DNA of 64,000 nt, from the NCBI GenBank assembly GCA_949775045.1, contig OX459103.1:1323501-1387500 (forward strand), given 5' to 3'. The notes under the pieces were generated by a model. It did not search any database. It had not been told where the DNA came from and saw nothing but the letters and a program-made list of their open reading frames with translations. The translations under genes were made by a program, and so were the position numbers. How positions within the stretch are numbered: the stretch's first letter is position 1; the number at the start of each line of letters is the position of its first letter. Below, in pieces: positions 43,015 through 53,696 of the stretch. The DNA is from Metridium senile. Lineage: Eukaryota > Cnidaria > Anthozoa > Actiniaria > Metridiidae.

Positions 43015-43038
43015 CACGTGGTATTATGATATATAAAG
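43015..43038 (+). promoter_or_regulatory. E-box CACGTG and TATAAAG, GPCR 2 candidate core promoter
   Basis: CACGTG 43015-43020, TATAAAG 43032-43038 in the shared context GTGGTATTATGATATA. See the GPCR 1 counterpart at 34761. Confidence 0.5.
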
Positions 43039-43184
43039 ACAGTGATCTCGTTCATGAGTAGTACTCATTGCTATGTTAGAGAGCATTGAACAAGACTGTC
43101 GATACTGTGCCTTGAACCGTTATTTAGCTGACATCACCGAAGTCGTGGAAGACCTCTCCCTTAGTCATTGAGGGATACGTTAAG

Positions 43185-43435
43185 ACACTAACGAACACTG
43201 ACGTTTCTGGCTCGACGTGAACAAAGAAAAAAGTACTTCAAGACACTACGGAACACTGACATTTCTTGCTACGTAAAGAAGACTAACGTCTCGCTCGACG
43301 TGAACAAAGAGAAAAGTACTTCAAGACACTACGGAACACTGACGATTCTTGCTACGTAAAGAAGACTAACGTCTCGCTCGACGTGAACAAAGAGAAAAGT
43401 ACTTCAAGACAATACGTAAGGACGTTTCGAGCACC
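43185..43435 (+). repeat. Leader tandem array, GPCR 2 (~83 bp units)
   Basis: Three units with GCTACGTAAAGAAGACTAACG, CGACGTGAACAAAGAGAAAAG and TACTTCAAGACACTACGG. Confidence 0.95.
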
Positions 43436-43719
43436 GTGATAGTGTTTGACATTTCAGAGACAGAACAAAAAGAGTTGAACTAATTAATGGTTTTGTGCGC
43501 AGGAACAATAGACATAATAGACATAAATGACCAAAGTTTGCTTTCTCTAGAGGAAAATTCAACTGGCAATCAATCTCAAAAACTACCGCTTCTACCAACG
43601 TAACTGATCTGAAGGAAAGACACTAATTGGCCACTTATGTGCGACTAGATATATCGCGCAGTTCCTGCAGACTTGTAAATAACCGAACGGCAGTAAAGTG
43701 AGCTAAACGCTGAGTCGAG

Positions 43720-44856
43720 ATGAATTCAACACTGAATATAACCGCAGACACACGGAAGAATATCACCGAAGCAGTGTGTTTCTACTCAGATGAAATGCCT
43801 GTCAAAGTTATCCGTGCAGTCGCGTATTGTATTATCATCATCGCCTCATTGTTAGGCAACACGGGGGTTGTCGTAGTGGTCTACAAGAACAAATCTATGA
43901 GAAGGACAATCAACTTCTTTATTGCGAACATGAGCATAGCTGACCTGCTTGTGACCATCACTTACATGCCGCGTGTCGTATCGTTAGCGTTCGCTGGCTA
44001 CGTATGGCAGGTCGATGGACTAGCAGGCCTTCTATTCTGTAAGATTGCTTGCTTCAACGAAGTGGCTATACTAGTTGCTATATTCACTATCATTGCCATC
44101 ACTGTAGATCGATTCTGCGCTGTCGTCTTTCCCCTACGTCGCGAGATGATTACCATACCCATGAGTAAGGTCATTATTGCATTGATATGGGTAGCTGCAT
44201 TTGCCGCTGCTTTCTCGGAATTCTACGCGATTGAACTGCGTGAATTCAAAGGCAAAATCTACTGCTATCTTGACATGGATCATTTCTTTGGTAAAGGATC
44301 ATCCAAAGCATTCTTCAACTTCATCATCATCGGCTTCTTTGCAATACCCTTCACTACTATTTTAATCCTGTACTCTGGTATTATCACTGTGTTACTGAAA
44401 CAGCGCAAAATGCCCGGGGCTATATCATCTGTCAATAACAAACAACAAGAAGCTCGCAACGCTACACGAAGGAAGGTACTCAAGATGGTGATGGTTGTTG
44501 TGGGTACGTTTGTAGCGTGTTGGTTGCTGTATTTCATTCATTTTATCGTGTATTCATACGGTATTATGTTACCTTGTGAAGCAATGTTTATGAGGTTATT
44601 CTTGGCGCATTTCCACTGTGCATTCAACCCATTTATCTATGGGTTTTACAATGGAAAATTTCGTAGGGGAATAATGTCAATATTCCCTTCGTCACGCGTA
44701 ACACCATCCACTAGTACAAGCAACAACACGCGTACAACACAAGTACAACCGACAAGAAACACTCGTGAATCTAACTACCAACCCCAGTCCCCTGGGGACA
44801 ACGCTGCTGAAGATAACGAAGGATTTGAACAAGAAGAAAACGACGCAGACATGTAA
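43720..44856 (+). CDS. Rhodopsin-class (class A) GPCR 2, twin of GPCR 1
   Basis: Intact 378-aa frame. The seven-helix core matches GPCR 1 at almost every residue, including GN47, SIAD75L, DRF, the loop-2 cysteine, CWLL without the TM6 proline and NPFIY. Differences cluster in loop 2-TM4 (REMITIPMSKVI), loop 3 (AISSVNNKQQEARN) and the tail. The tail has only one degenerate repeat (ESNYQPQSPGDN) before EGFEQEENDADM and the stop; the terminal ADM no longer fits the S/T-x-hydrophobic PDZ rule that TDL of GPCR 1 meets. The DNA identity extends to synonymous sites within the core, while leader and 3' DNA have drifted, which hints at gene conversion or a recent duplication under constraint. Ligand unknown. 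Confidence 0.95.
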   Translation: MNSTLNITADTRKNITEAVCFYSDEMPVKVIRAVAYCIIIIASLLGNTGVVVVVYKNKSMRRTINFFIANMSIADLLVTITYMPRVVSLAFAGYVWQVDGLAGLLFCKIACFNEVAILVAIFTIIAITVDRFCAVVFPLRREMITIPMSKVIIALIWVAAFAAAFSEFYAIELREFKGKIYCYLDMDHFFGKGSSKAFFNFIIIGFFAIPFTTILILYSGIITVLLKQRKMPGAISSVNNKQQEARNATRRKVLKMVMVVVGTFVACWLLYFIHFIVYSYGIMLPCEAMFMRLFLAHFHCAFNPFIYGFYNGKFRRGIMSIFPSSRVTPSTSTSNNTRTTQVQPTRNTRESNYQPQSPGDNAAEDNEGFEQEENDADM

Positions 44857-44875
44857 CTACTGACCCACCACCATT

Positions 44876-45895
44876 AACCCTGCTGAAGCCGACTACCTAC
44901 CATAGCCCCCTGAAGACAACCTTGCTGAAGACAACTACCTACCACAGCCCCTTGAAGACAACCCTGCTGAAGCCGACTACCTACCACAGCCCCCTGAAGA
45001 CAACCCTGCTAAAGCCGACTACCTACCACAGCCCCCCTGAAGACAACCCTGCTGAAGCCGACTACCTACCACAGCCCCCTGAAGACAACTACCTACCACA
45101 GACCCCTGAAGACAACCCTGCTGAAGCCAACTACCTATACCATAGTCCCGGGGGCAACCCAGCTTAAGACAATTACCTACTACAGCCCCCTGAAGACAAC
45201 CCTGCTGAAGACAACTACCTACCACAGCCCCCTGAAGACAACCTTGATGAGGCCAACTACCTACCACAGCCCCCTGTAGACAACCATGCTGAAGCCGACT
45301 ACCTACCACATCCCCCTGAAGACAACCTTGCTGAAGACAACTACCTACCACAGCCCCCTCAAGACAACCCTGCGGAAGCCAACTACCTATACCATAGTCC
45401 CGGGGGCAACCCTGCTGAAGACAATTACCTACTACAGCCCCCTCAAGACAACCCTGCGGAAGCCAACTACCTATACCATAGTCCCGGGGGCAACCCAGCT
45501 TAAGACAATTACCTACTACAGCCCCCTCAAGACAACCCTGCGGAAGCCAACTACCTATACCATAGTCCCGGGGGCAACCCTGCTGAAGACAATTACCTAC
45601 TACAGCCCCCTCAAGACAACCCTGCTGAAGACAATTACCTACCACAGCCCCCTGAAGACAGAACCCTGCTGAAGCCGAGTACCTTCCACAGCCCCTGAAG
45701 ACAACCCTGCTGAAGCCGACTACCTACCACAGCCCCCTGAAGACAACTACCTACCACAGACCCCTGAAGACAACCCTTCTGAAGCCAACTACCTACCACA
45801 ACCCCCTGAAGACAACCCTGCTGAAGCCGACTACTTACAACAGCCCCCTGAAGATCAAGACAACCCTGCTGAAGACGTCGAAGAAAGATTTGAAC
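44876..45895 (+). repeat. ~1-kb array of 42-bp units after GPCR 2 stop
   Basis: More than 20 units of AACCCTGCTGAAGCCGACTACCTACCACAGCCCCCTGAAGAC type, many truncated or fused. The first unit is not in the GPCR 2 frame and units change phase. The last one runs into GAAGAAAGATTTGAACAAGAAC, which matches the end of the GPCR 1 coding tail (EGFEQEQ). It is therefore a relic or expansion of receptor tail sequence, now 3' of the stop. Confidence 0.93.
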
Positions 45896-45975
45896 AAGAA
45901 CAAAAAAATCAAACATTTGTAAAGCCTCTTAGAATTGTTCAAATTCTCGATCGTGATTGAATAAGTTGTTCTGGA

Positions 45976-47630
45976 GGCCTCGCTTGAAGATTTAGTCGTT
46001 GCATTTAGTGTAAAAGAGTGAACAGAACATAGAAACACTATTTTATGTATGGTGCATTCCAACGTCAATAACGTATATTTCAGTGTTTTAGTATTAGTTA
46101 AGTACTTGGTTATACATCAAGTTATATGATCTCAACATAGGAAATGAGGGCCTTGTAAATAGGTTCATCCATTACATAACTACTTAAAGTACATTAGTCT
46201 ATAGTACTTGTTTACATAACACAGTGTAATGGATACTATAATGGTCAACGTAAAATACAACTATTACAAAAAACAATATTATAAATCAACCCCAGTAAGA
46301 GGTTGGCCAAGGGGGAAATATTCACGCATAGTATTCACGTATAACAACTAAATTGTCCGTTATTTTCACGAATCACGCACTTATTTAAGCCTAAATCACG
46401 CGTGTTACTCCTTGGCCACCCTCCAGTAATATAATGTACATCAAGTTCAAAAAGGTTGCCAATCGCCAAGACGTAAAGTCACCAATCCTAGACACCCAAC
46501 GCACTGAAGCAGTGGAAGTAGAAACTGGGTGATGATGATGATGACGAAGGTCACATATCTTAAGATGAATATTCGAGGTGCTTACAATCATTATTAGTGT
46601 AAAAACCTCTCGTGCAAGGATGTAATTGCTTCTACAAGAGAAAAAAACATCGTTTTTCGTGTTAATAATGCCGAGTTGTGTGCAAAATATTATAACGTAG
46701 AGGTAACGAGTGTGAGTGAGTCTCCCCGATTAGTAGGGCGTACTGCGTCCAGCCAGAAGATTGAGACGTTAAAAAAGTTATTTTTTATTAATGTATCACA
46801 GGAAGTTACACTATTTAATTGCATAATGATTTTACCAAAGGTAGCCCAATATATCATTTCGTATAAGTCTAATCAAGCTCTATACATTCTGTAAATTACC
46901 TATTTAATCCGACAAGGGATTAACGTCAGTTTAAACGATTTACAAAACTATTATGCGATAATAATATTAATGGTCCCTCTTCTAATTATGCGAAACCAAT
47001 GTATTCATCTTAAAAGATTGATATTCTCTATTTACCCCCTCGAAGATTTATATCGGTGAGTTGGCTTTGATTAAAACTCTTTAGACTATCAAGCCTTTAT
47101 TCCCTAATTGTATTATACATAAAACCCTTTCTTCCTCAAGTAACTGTCATACAAAACTATACTTTAGCAAAGTCACGGCATGTAATTAGAATGAAACACA
47201 ATCGCCGTGCTTGAGTAACTTATATATAATGTATCAAAGAGAAAAACGCCGAAGGCTTAATTAACGAACGAACAAGGAACTCTTTTTTAAATGGTGTATA
47301 AGTTACCATTTTTACTCCGAAGAAGGGTTTTCGATTTTCTCTTTTCTACAATACTAATACTAATAATAGTTGGCTATCAAGCGCTTAGTCAAGTCAATAA
47401 TATATAAATTTGATTATTGATTGATATTATTGATTAATTATAATTATAAGATTGAACAAACAAGTTTTAAATTTTTAATTTAAAAAGTGATAAATTTGAA
47501 ATGTCTCTAATTACGAGGTAGGTAACCATTTTTACTCCATTATTTCCGTAGAAAAACACATGTATAGTCTCCTTTTGATTCCATCCTGATTTTAGTTTTT
47601 AGTGTTTATAAATAATTTGTACATATGCTG
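45976..47630. other. Intergenic, no gene seen
   Basis: AT-rich. A LINE scrap (GATAAATTTGAAATGTCTCTAAT, as in repeat X) is at about 47485-47515. No supported coding frame. Confidence 0.45.
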
Positions 47631-47631
47631 C

Positions 47632-47880
47632 CGACGTAGACTGAGAACAGACGTTCTTTCGCTCCTCTTCTAGCTAACTAACTATATAGTTAGCTTCGCG
47701 GGGGGATGAGGATACAAAGAACGTCTGTTTTTATCAGGCTTGCATGTACGTAGTCTCCCTCGCAGTCGTTCTTAGTGTAGCATGTACGATGGCCAGAGCC
47801 TCGGGAAACATTGAGATTCTCGGGAAACAAAACTAACTGTTTCCCTCGGGACCAGTCATTAAGTGTATATTATTTTAGGA
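47632..47880. mobile_element. Foldback elements (AGACGTTCTTT; CGGGAAAC)
   Basis: 47645-47735: AACAGACGTTCTTT with complement AAAGAACGTCTGTT. 47805-47870: TCTCGGGAAACA with TGTTTCCCTCGGG. Confidence 0.65.
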
Positions 47881-47920
47881 AAGCGTTTCAGCAATAGTCT
47901 AAGGCATGTACATTTTTATT

Positions 47921-48060
47921 AATATAATATAATATAACTTGTATAGCTCTTATACAAGTCTGTTCTAACCGCTTAAAATTATAATGGATATGATTACAAT
48001 GAAAAAGATAATTTAAATAAATGAGTTTTGAGTTTGGACTTGAACGAAAATAGACTTGAA
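47921..48060 (-). mobile_element. LINE 3'-end fragment
   Basis: AATATAATATAACTTGTATAGCTC...GTCTGTTCTAACCGCTTAAAATT resembles the AAGCGC...CTGTTCTAAGCGC end at 6105 and 24466. Confidence 0.6.
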
Positions 48061-48307
48061 ATGAACATTAGCCATTTATTTGTTCTATTTTTGTTGGCTC
48101 TTTTTTGGACGTTAACTGGCTTGGAAACGGGTGCTGGTCTTGGGATGCTTGGGTTTTTGATGTCGAAATACTTTTAAAACAGCTTTAAAATCAACTTCTT
48201 AAATTATTTTCCTTTCTTTGTGTATATCTGTATTCTATGTATTATTGTAGACACACGACCACATCAGTTCAACTGTAAAATTATCGTGTTTAAATAAAAC
48301 ATATTAC

Positions 48308-48309
48308 TA

Positions 48310-48384
<75 letters not shown>

Positions 48385-48397
48385 CCATTATCATTAC

Positions 48398-48490
<93 letters not shown>

Positions 48491-48493
48491 TAC

Positions 48494-48532
<39 letters not shown>

Positions 48533-48533
48533 T
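48308..48533. repeat. (ATT)n microsatellite
   Basis: ~225 bp of ATT with few ACT/ACC interruptions. Confidence 0.97.
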
Positions 48534-48714
48534 TCTTGTCAGGTTTATGTCCTTTTAAATGTAATTAAAAATACATTAATAATTCATGAGAAATTGACAA
48601 AAGAAAAGATTCACCCTAATTAACAAAAACTTTAACCTGAATTTTCTCTAATAAACTTTTATAAATCCTTGATTTTGTTTTACAAAAACACAAAATATAG
48701 TTTTTGAAGCCGTT

Positions 48715-48830
48715 TATTAAACTCGCAGATCGTGTTTTATCAGGTCTAAAACCACTTGGCTTCGCCTCGTGGTTTTAAATCCTGATAAAACACTCCAGAC
48801 GGACCTGCTCGTTTATTAAACTATACATAT
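48715..48830. mobile_element. Foldback repeat (TTTTATCAGG family), copy 2
   Basis: GTTTTATCAGGTCTAAAACCAC and GTGGTTTTAAATCCTGATAAAAC around a short loop; GAGCAGG-like flank as at 14437. Confidence 0.8.
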
Positions 48831-49019
48831 AATATTCTATCTTACTTTTTGTATTTAAAGTTTAAATAACATCATGTTAAATTAAAATTCATTTTATAAT
48901 ATTGTAAGGCGCACGTGAACATCTCCTCCTGAAACCTCGCGCAATATAAATAATAAATTATTATTATTTTTTTTACATATATATTATTTATATATATTCT
49001 TAATGAGAATGAATAGGGA

Positions 49020-49335
49020 GTTAAATGGGGTGTCAAACGGCTTCAACATTGCCAATCAACAAAATCGAACGGATGTTAAAGCAACTGATGTTGAAGCCGT
49101 TTGCCCGGTCCTTAATTAAAACCTACTTCAGAATTTCGTGCGACAATAGGTACAAATGGGAAGTCGAAGGGATTCAGATATTTCTAAAAAAAAACTTCCA
49201 CAGTTCCACGATCATTAGTTGCAAGTCGAGGTTTGAGTAATTGCCACATATAGCAAAACTATAATTTATCATGAGCAGCAAGTCCAACCTCGACTTGGAA
49301 TTAACATTCGTGGTCACTGAACAGAACTGTGAAAA
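49020..49335. mobile_element. Foldback elements (family shared with 56868)
   Basis: GGCTTCAACATTGCC/GATGTTGAAGCC (49038-49100), then 49196-49333 with AAGTCGAGGTTTGAG ... CTATAATTTATCATG ... AACCTCGACTTGGAA. Confidence 0.75.
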
Positions 49336-50085
49336 TGTCTCAAAAACTCATTAAGTGAGTTGCTCATCAGTTCTTCTTCACTAAATGGGTTGTCGCTGTG
49401 TTGGTTTTCTGCCAAAATATAGGCATAACTACTCCATATTATAGACCCGTAGTCCCTTTCGTAGAAAAGAACCATCCGTCATCCAATCATGATTAATCTT
49501 TTAATACGAAAAGAACATTAACTTTCAATTACAATCTTTTTGTTACTTGATGGTTTGGCTAAAAACTTAGCTAAAACGGACACTAAACTAATTAATTGTA
49601 GATGTTCTTATTCAGAAGCCAAGCTCACGGTCAGTAAGTCTCCCCGGCTGCGGGGGCCTAGACTAACTGTCAAGCAAATACACTAAACGGTTCCAAGAAA
49701 TAATGCTGAGTGTTTTATTTATTGCTGTCACATTGTCTAACGATGAAAGTGTAATTAATGGAGCACCAATTAACAATGACATGCAGAAAACAGACCTTTG
49801 AAAAGCAAAAATATGTGTACAACTAATTGCAATAATGACATGATAAAAAAAATGTCACATGAAAAAAGAGCATTAGTAATCTTGAACAAAGAAATAACAA
49901 ATAAAAGAGTTTGAGTGATCTTCTTTTGTCTTTTAATTAAGTCCTTCCCCACTAAATTACACTTTGAAAAGTAAGGACAACGTTCTAGCAATTAGGTATA
50001 CATTATAACGAAAGTTTTTTTAACTATACTTGTTCATATATCGAAACTTTCCTTTTCCGCATAATTAAATAAATATTCTATATAA
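49336..50085. other. Intergenic with a MITE remnant
   Basis: 49895-49965 shares TTGAGTGATC...TTTTAATTAA with the palindromic element at 38509-38720. Otherwise nothing recognised. Confidence 0.5.
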
Positions 50086-50225
50086 CTTAATACTACTAGT
50101 GTGCATAAACCTTTCATTACTCAGGGCCTTTGGGTTGTATTTTTACGCTCTACCAACATAACTACTTCTAGTATTATTTATTATAACAAGCTTAAAATAC
50201 ACTGAAAATAAATTATATATATAGA

Positions 50226-50380
50226 GGATATTACATGGGCGCACGGAGATATGAATTTTATCTTCGAGTGTTGATAAGATATCCCACGAGTGAGCGCAGC
50301 GAATGAGTGGGATATCTTTTCAACACGAGAAGATAAAATTAATATCTCCAAGCGCACATGTAATGTTCTGTTTATTATAT
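50226..50380. mobile_element. Foldback element (CATGGGCGCACGGAGATA family), copy 1
   Basis: ATTACATGGGCGCACGGAGAT ... GATATCCCAC/GTGGGATATC ... ATCTCCAAGCGCACATGTAAT. A half copy is at 62735-62825. Confidence 0.85.
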
Positions 50381-50954
50381 AACAGGTTGAAGAAATTTTT
50401 TTTTTTTTTTTGAAAGTTGATTGGTGGAGAGTGATATCACACATGTGCGATATCAATGATGTCTTCATGACTAGGATAGGCTTTTTATCTAGTTGATATC
50501 ACTCGGTATACCACTATATGTTATATAATAAATGTAATGTACTATTAGGGTGCAGAAACCTTTCATTAACCATTTGGGTTGTATTTCTACGCTCTACCAA
50601 CATAACAACTATTATATATTATTATTTATTATAACAGTCTTAAAATACACTGAAAATAAATTATATATATATCTTAATACTATACTATGGTGCAGAAACC
50701 TTTTATTAACCCTTTGGGTTGTATTTCTACGCTCTACCACTATGCCAACTTCTATTATTATTGATTATTACAAGCTTAAAATACACTGAAAATAAATTAT
50801 ATATATCTTAATACTATACTATGGTGCAGAAACCTTTTATTATGAACCCTTTGGGTTGTACTTCTGTACTCTACCAACATAACAACTTCCATTATTATTA
50901 CAAGCTTAAAATACACTGAAAATATATTATATATATCTAAATACTACTGGAGGG

Positions 50955-51405
50955 TACAGCAACTTGTACGAACTAATACAGTACAAGAATACTCGCACAA
51001 CAAGACACAGCTAAGGTTCCACTATGTAAATCCAAATTATTTCAAAATTCTTTTTATTGTGTACTACCAAAAATTTGGAACTCACTTCCTGTAGAAGTAC
51101 GCTTAAGCTCATGGAAATCTGTCTTCAAAAGAAAACTGACTATTACAAAGAAGCCTTAAAAAATACTTATGACATTGACTATACTCTCAAACATGGAAAA
51201 CAGTTTGCCCTAAATGCAGTGGCACAAACAATTTAAGCATGAGGCCATCATGCTGTTGATTATTATTTTGATTTATTTGTAATCAATTATTTTGTAATTA
51301 TTTCTTCTATGTATTATTATTTTAATCGAGCCAAACATTCTTGGAGCCTGGCTCTGTTGCTGTGGTCTCCCACACATGTGGAAAGCGTTATAAATAAATA
51401 AATAA
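50955..51405 (+). pseudogene. 5'-truncated CR1-like LINE, sister of 33650-34450
   Basis: Contains the same 3' coding end (AAAATTTGGAACTCACTTCC...GGCACAAACAATTTAAGC) and 3' UTR, but with frameshifting deletions, in plus orientation, ending in AAATAAATAAATAA. Confidence 0.88.
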
Positions 51406-51765
51406 CCCTTTGAGTTGTATCTCTGTACTCTACCACTATAACAACTTTCATTACTATTTATATACATTTGTTTAAAATCTGTGGAAATAAAAAACTTTGA
51501 AACCTTTGAACGAAGCAATAGATAGAGTATTGAATGTAAAAAAAGCCTTGAAAATATCCCTGCATACATTGATGAATAGAAATGAGATTCTGACAAAATA
51601 ATCATTTAAATAATTGGAAAGCTGAGTCACATGAAAAAGGAAATATAGATTAATTTTGCTGATTTGAAATGGGTTTATAGCTAGAAGTGAAATTATGGCA
51701 ATAGAAAAAGAGATGGATAGGAAAGAACTGGAGAAAAATAGGCGGATGGGAGAGAAGAGTGATAA

Positions 51766-51768
51766 CGA

Positions 51769-51804
<36 letters not shown>

Positions 51805-51805
51805 G

Positions 51806-51880
<75 letters not shown>

Positions 51881-51990
51881 GAGAAAGAAAGAAACGAAAG
51901 AGAGAAAGAAAGAACGAAAGAGAGAAAGAAAGAAAGATAGAAAGAAAGAAGGAAAGAGAGAAAGAGAGAGAGAAAGAAAGAAAGAAGGAC
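51766..51990. repeat. (GAAA)n tract
   Basis: ~220 bp of GAAA with GAGA/GAAC interruptions; all open frames there are artefacts. Confidence 0.97.
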
Positions 51991-52324
51991 ACAAGAAAAG
52001 AGAAAATGACAAATGGAAAACAAAAATTAAATACTAAACTAAAGGAAAGGAAGGAAATATCAAAAAATTAAGTTCGTAAAAACGATTGGTCAATACAGGA
52101 ACGTGGAATTGCTAAAAGAAAACAAACCATAAAAAGAAAGTAAATACAGTAGTTATATTTGTCACGTTGTAGTTGTGATTTTTGACAATCAAATCACTAA
52201 ACAATCAATAAACGTTTCTCGTCACTTACACAAGCAAACAAATACCGACATTTTCGAGAAAAACTCAATTAATTTTTTTGTATGTTCCATCAGCTTTTTA
52301 AATAAATAAACGTTTATTCACGCA

Positions 52325-52590
52325 GAGCAAATATGACTAACATTTTAACGAAAATTATGGAAAGATTTAATAGGAACGGAACATAGTTGTAGAGAATGAT
52401 CATGTTTTTTTATTGCACAAAACATTTTAGCGACGTTCGTTTTGTTGAACAGAGAAAAGCAAATATGACTAACATTTTAACGAAAATCATGGAAAGATTT
52501 AATAGGAACGGAACCTAGTTGTAGAGAATGACCATGTTTTTTATTGCACAAAACATTTTAGCGACGTTCGTTTTGTTGAACAGAGAAAAA
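52325..52590. repeat. Two-copy tandem duplication, ~131 bp
   Basis: GCAAATATGACTAACATTTTAACG ... GACGTTCGTTTTGTTGAACAG occurs twice, nearly identical. Confidence 0.95.
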
Positions 52591-52799
52591 CATTTGCATG
52601 ATAATGGCTGTAGTGATAAAAAGGAAACGCAAAACTTCTTTCATTAGTCTATTCTTTCGTAAGTGTATGAGAGCTATAATAGATTTGTAGAGTGATATAT
52701 AGATGTGAGATTATCTTAAACCTCTTACGAATACTGTAAATTGATACTTAATCTCGATAATAGATAAATGAATTAATTAATATATGAATAAGTATGATA

Positions 52800-53005
52800 A
52801 TGGTGAATTGATGTATTAACGAATGAATGAATGAATGAATTGATAAATGCGGAATAAGTGTGATAATGAATGAATGAATGAATGAATGAATGAATGAATG
52901 AATTGATAAATGAATAAGTGTGATAATTAATTAACGAATGAATGAATGAATGAATGAATGAATTGATAAATGAATAAGTGTGATAATGGATTAATGGATT
53001 AATTA
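52800..53005. repeat. (GAAT)n with ~65-bp higher-order unit
   Basis: GAATGAATGAAT blocks separated by TTGATAAATGAATAAGTGTGATAAT, three times. Confidence 0.93.
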
Positions 53006-53024
53006 ACAAATAAACGAATGGCCA

Positions 53025-53405
53025 CTAGCGAGTAAACTAGAATAGGCTGCGTTGGTGTTTGTTATAAACGATAGGTAATAGAATGAAATTTGTAACACCG
53101 TAAAAAATGTTGACTTAACTTTACTGACGTTTCGAGCTTTAGCCCTTCCAGTCGGAGTAAAAGAAATAAATGAATGGATGAAAGAATGAACGAACGAATG
53201 ATTTAGAGTATGGATTAATGAATGAATGAAGTGAATAAATGAATGAACGAACGAAAAAATGAATTAACGAATACTCCGACGAAGGGCTAAAGCTCGAAAC
53301 GTCAGTAAAGTTAAGTCAACATTTTTTACGGTGTTACAAATTTCATTATATTACCTATCATTTATATCAAACACCGACTCAGCCTATACTAGTTTACTCG
53401 TTTAT
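53025..53405. repeat. Inverted pair of dispersed repeat R
   Basis: Minus-sense copy 53025-53160 and plus-sense copy 53270-53405 face each other across GAAT repeats. Both carry AAGGGCTAAAGCTCGAAACG TCAGTAAAGTTAAG (split here for length) and the ATCAAACACCGA block. Confidence 0.9.
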
Positions 53406-53696
53406 TTCCATGAATAAATGAACGAATAAATGAATCATTACTACACTAAAATGCTATCATACAATCCCTTTCATTATCGACATATAAAAACATCTTTTTA
53501 TCTATATCCTATATCCTATTTACTAAGCAAGCGTCTAAAGCATCACTGAGTTGTGAATAGGGCGTTCTCTCTACCACTTCAAATACTATAGGATCGAGTT
53601 AGCCATCAATCGTTCATTGAAGTTTTGTTATAGTCCGACCAATGTCAATAGCCATTGTCCATTCAAATGCTTTGTTTTAGGGTTATTAAAAACTGA

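Larger units (their letters stand above)
37660..45975. repeat. Tandem segmental duplication, copy 2 (GPCR 2 unit)
   Basis: Collinear with 32340-37630 but swollen to ~8.3 kb by foldback elements, microsatellites and array expansion, especially 37950-39850 and 40900-42950. Confidence 0.85.
50088..51490. repeat. ~140-bp tandem array interrupted by two insertions
   Basis: Unit GTGCAGAAACCTTTCATTA...TTTGGGTTGTATTTCTACGCTC...TTAAAATACACTGAAAATAAAT recurs at ~50100, 50550, 50690, 50822 and, after a LINE, from 51405. A foldback element (50220-50530) and a LINE fragment (50955-51405) split it. Confidence 0.9.

Noticed and set aside
45019..45672. Repeat-rich frames in the array after GPCR 2
   Set aside because: Out of the receptor tail frame and fully repeat-driven. 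Kept only as evidence for the expanded tail minisatellite.
46676..46894. 72-codon plus frame
   Set aside because: No domain, no splice continuity, AT-rich surroundings; chance frame.
51472..52037. Lys/Glu/Arg and Phe/Leu/Ser repeat proteins
   Set aside because: Translation of a (GAAA)n tract.
53025..53405. LTR retrotransposon suggested by paired repeats
   Set aside because: The two copies are inverted, not direct, and no gag/pol lies between them.
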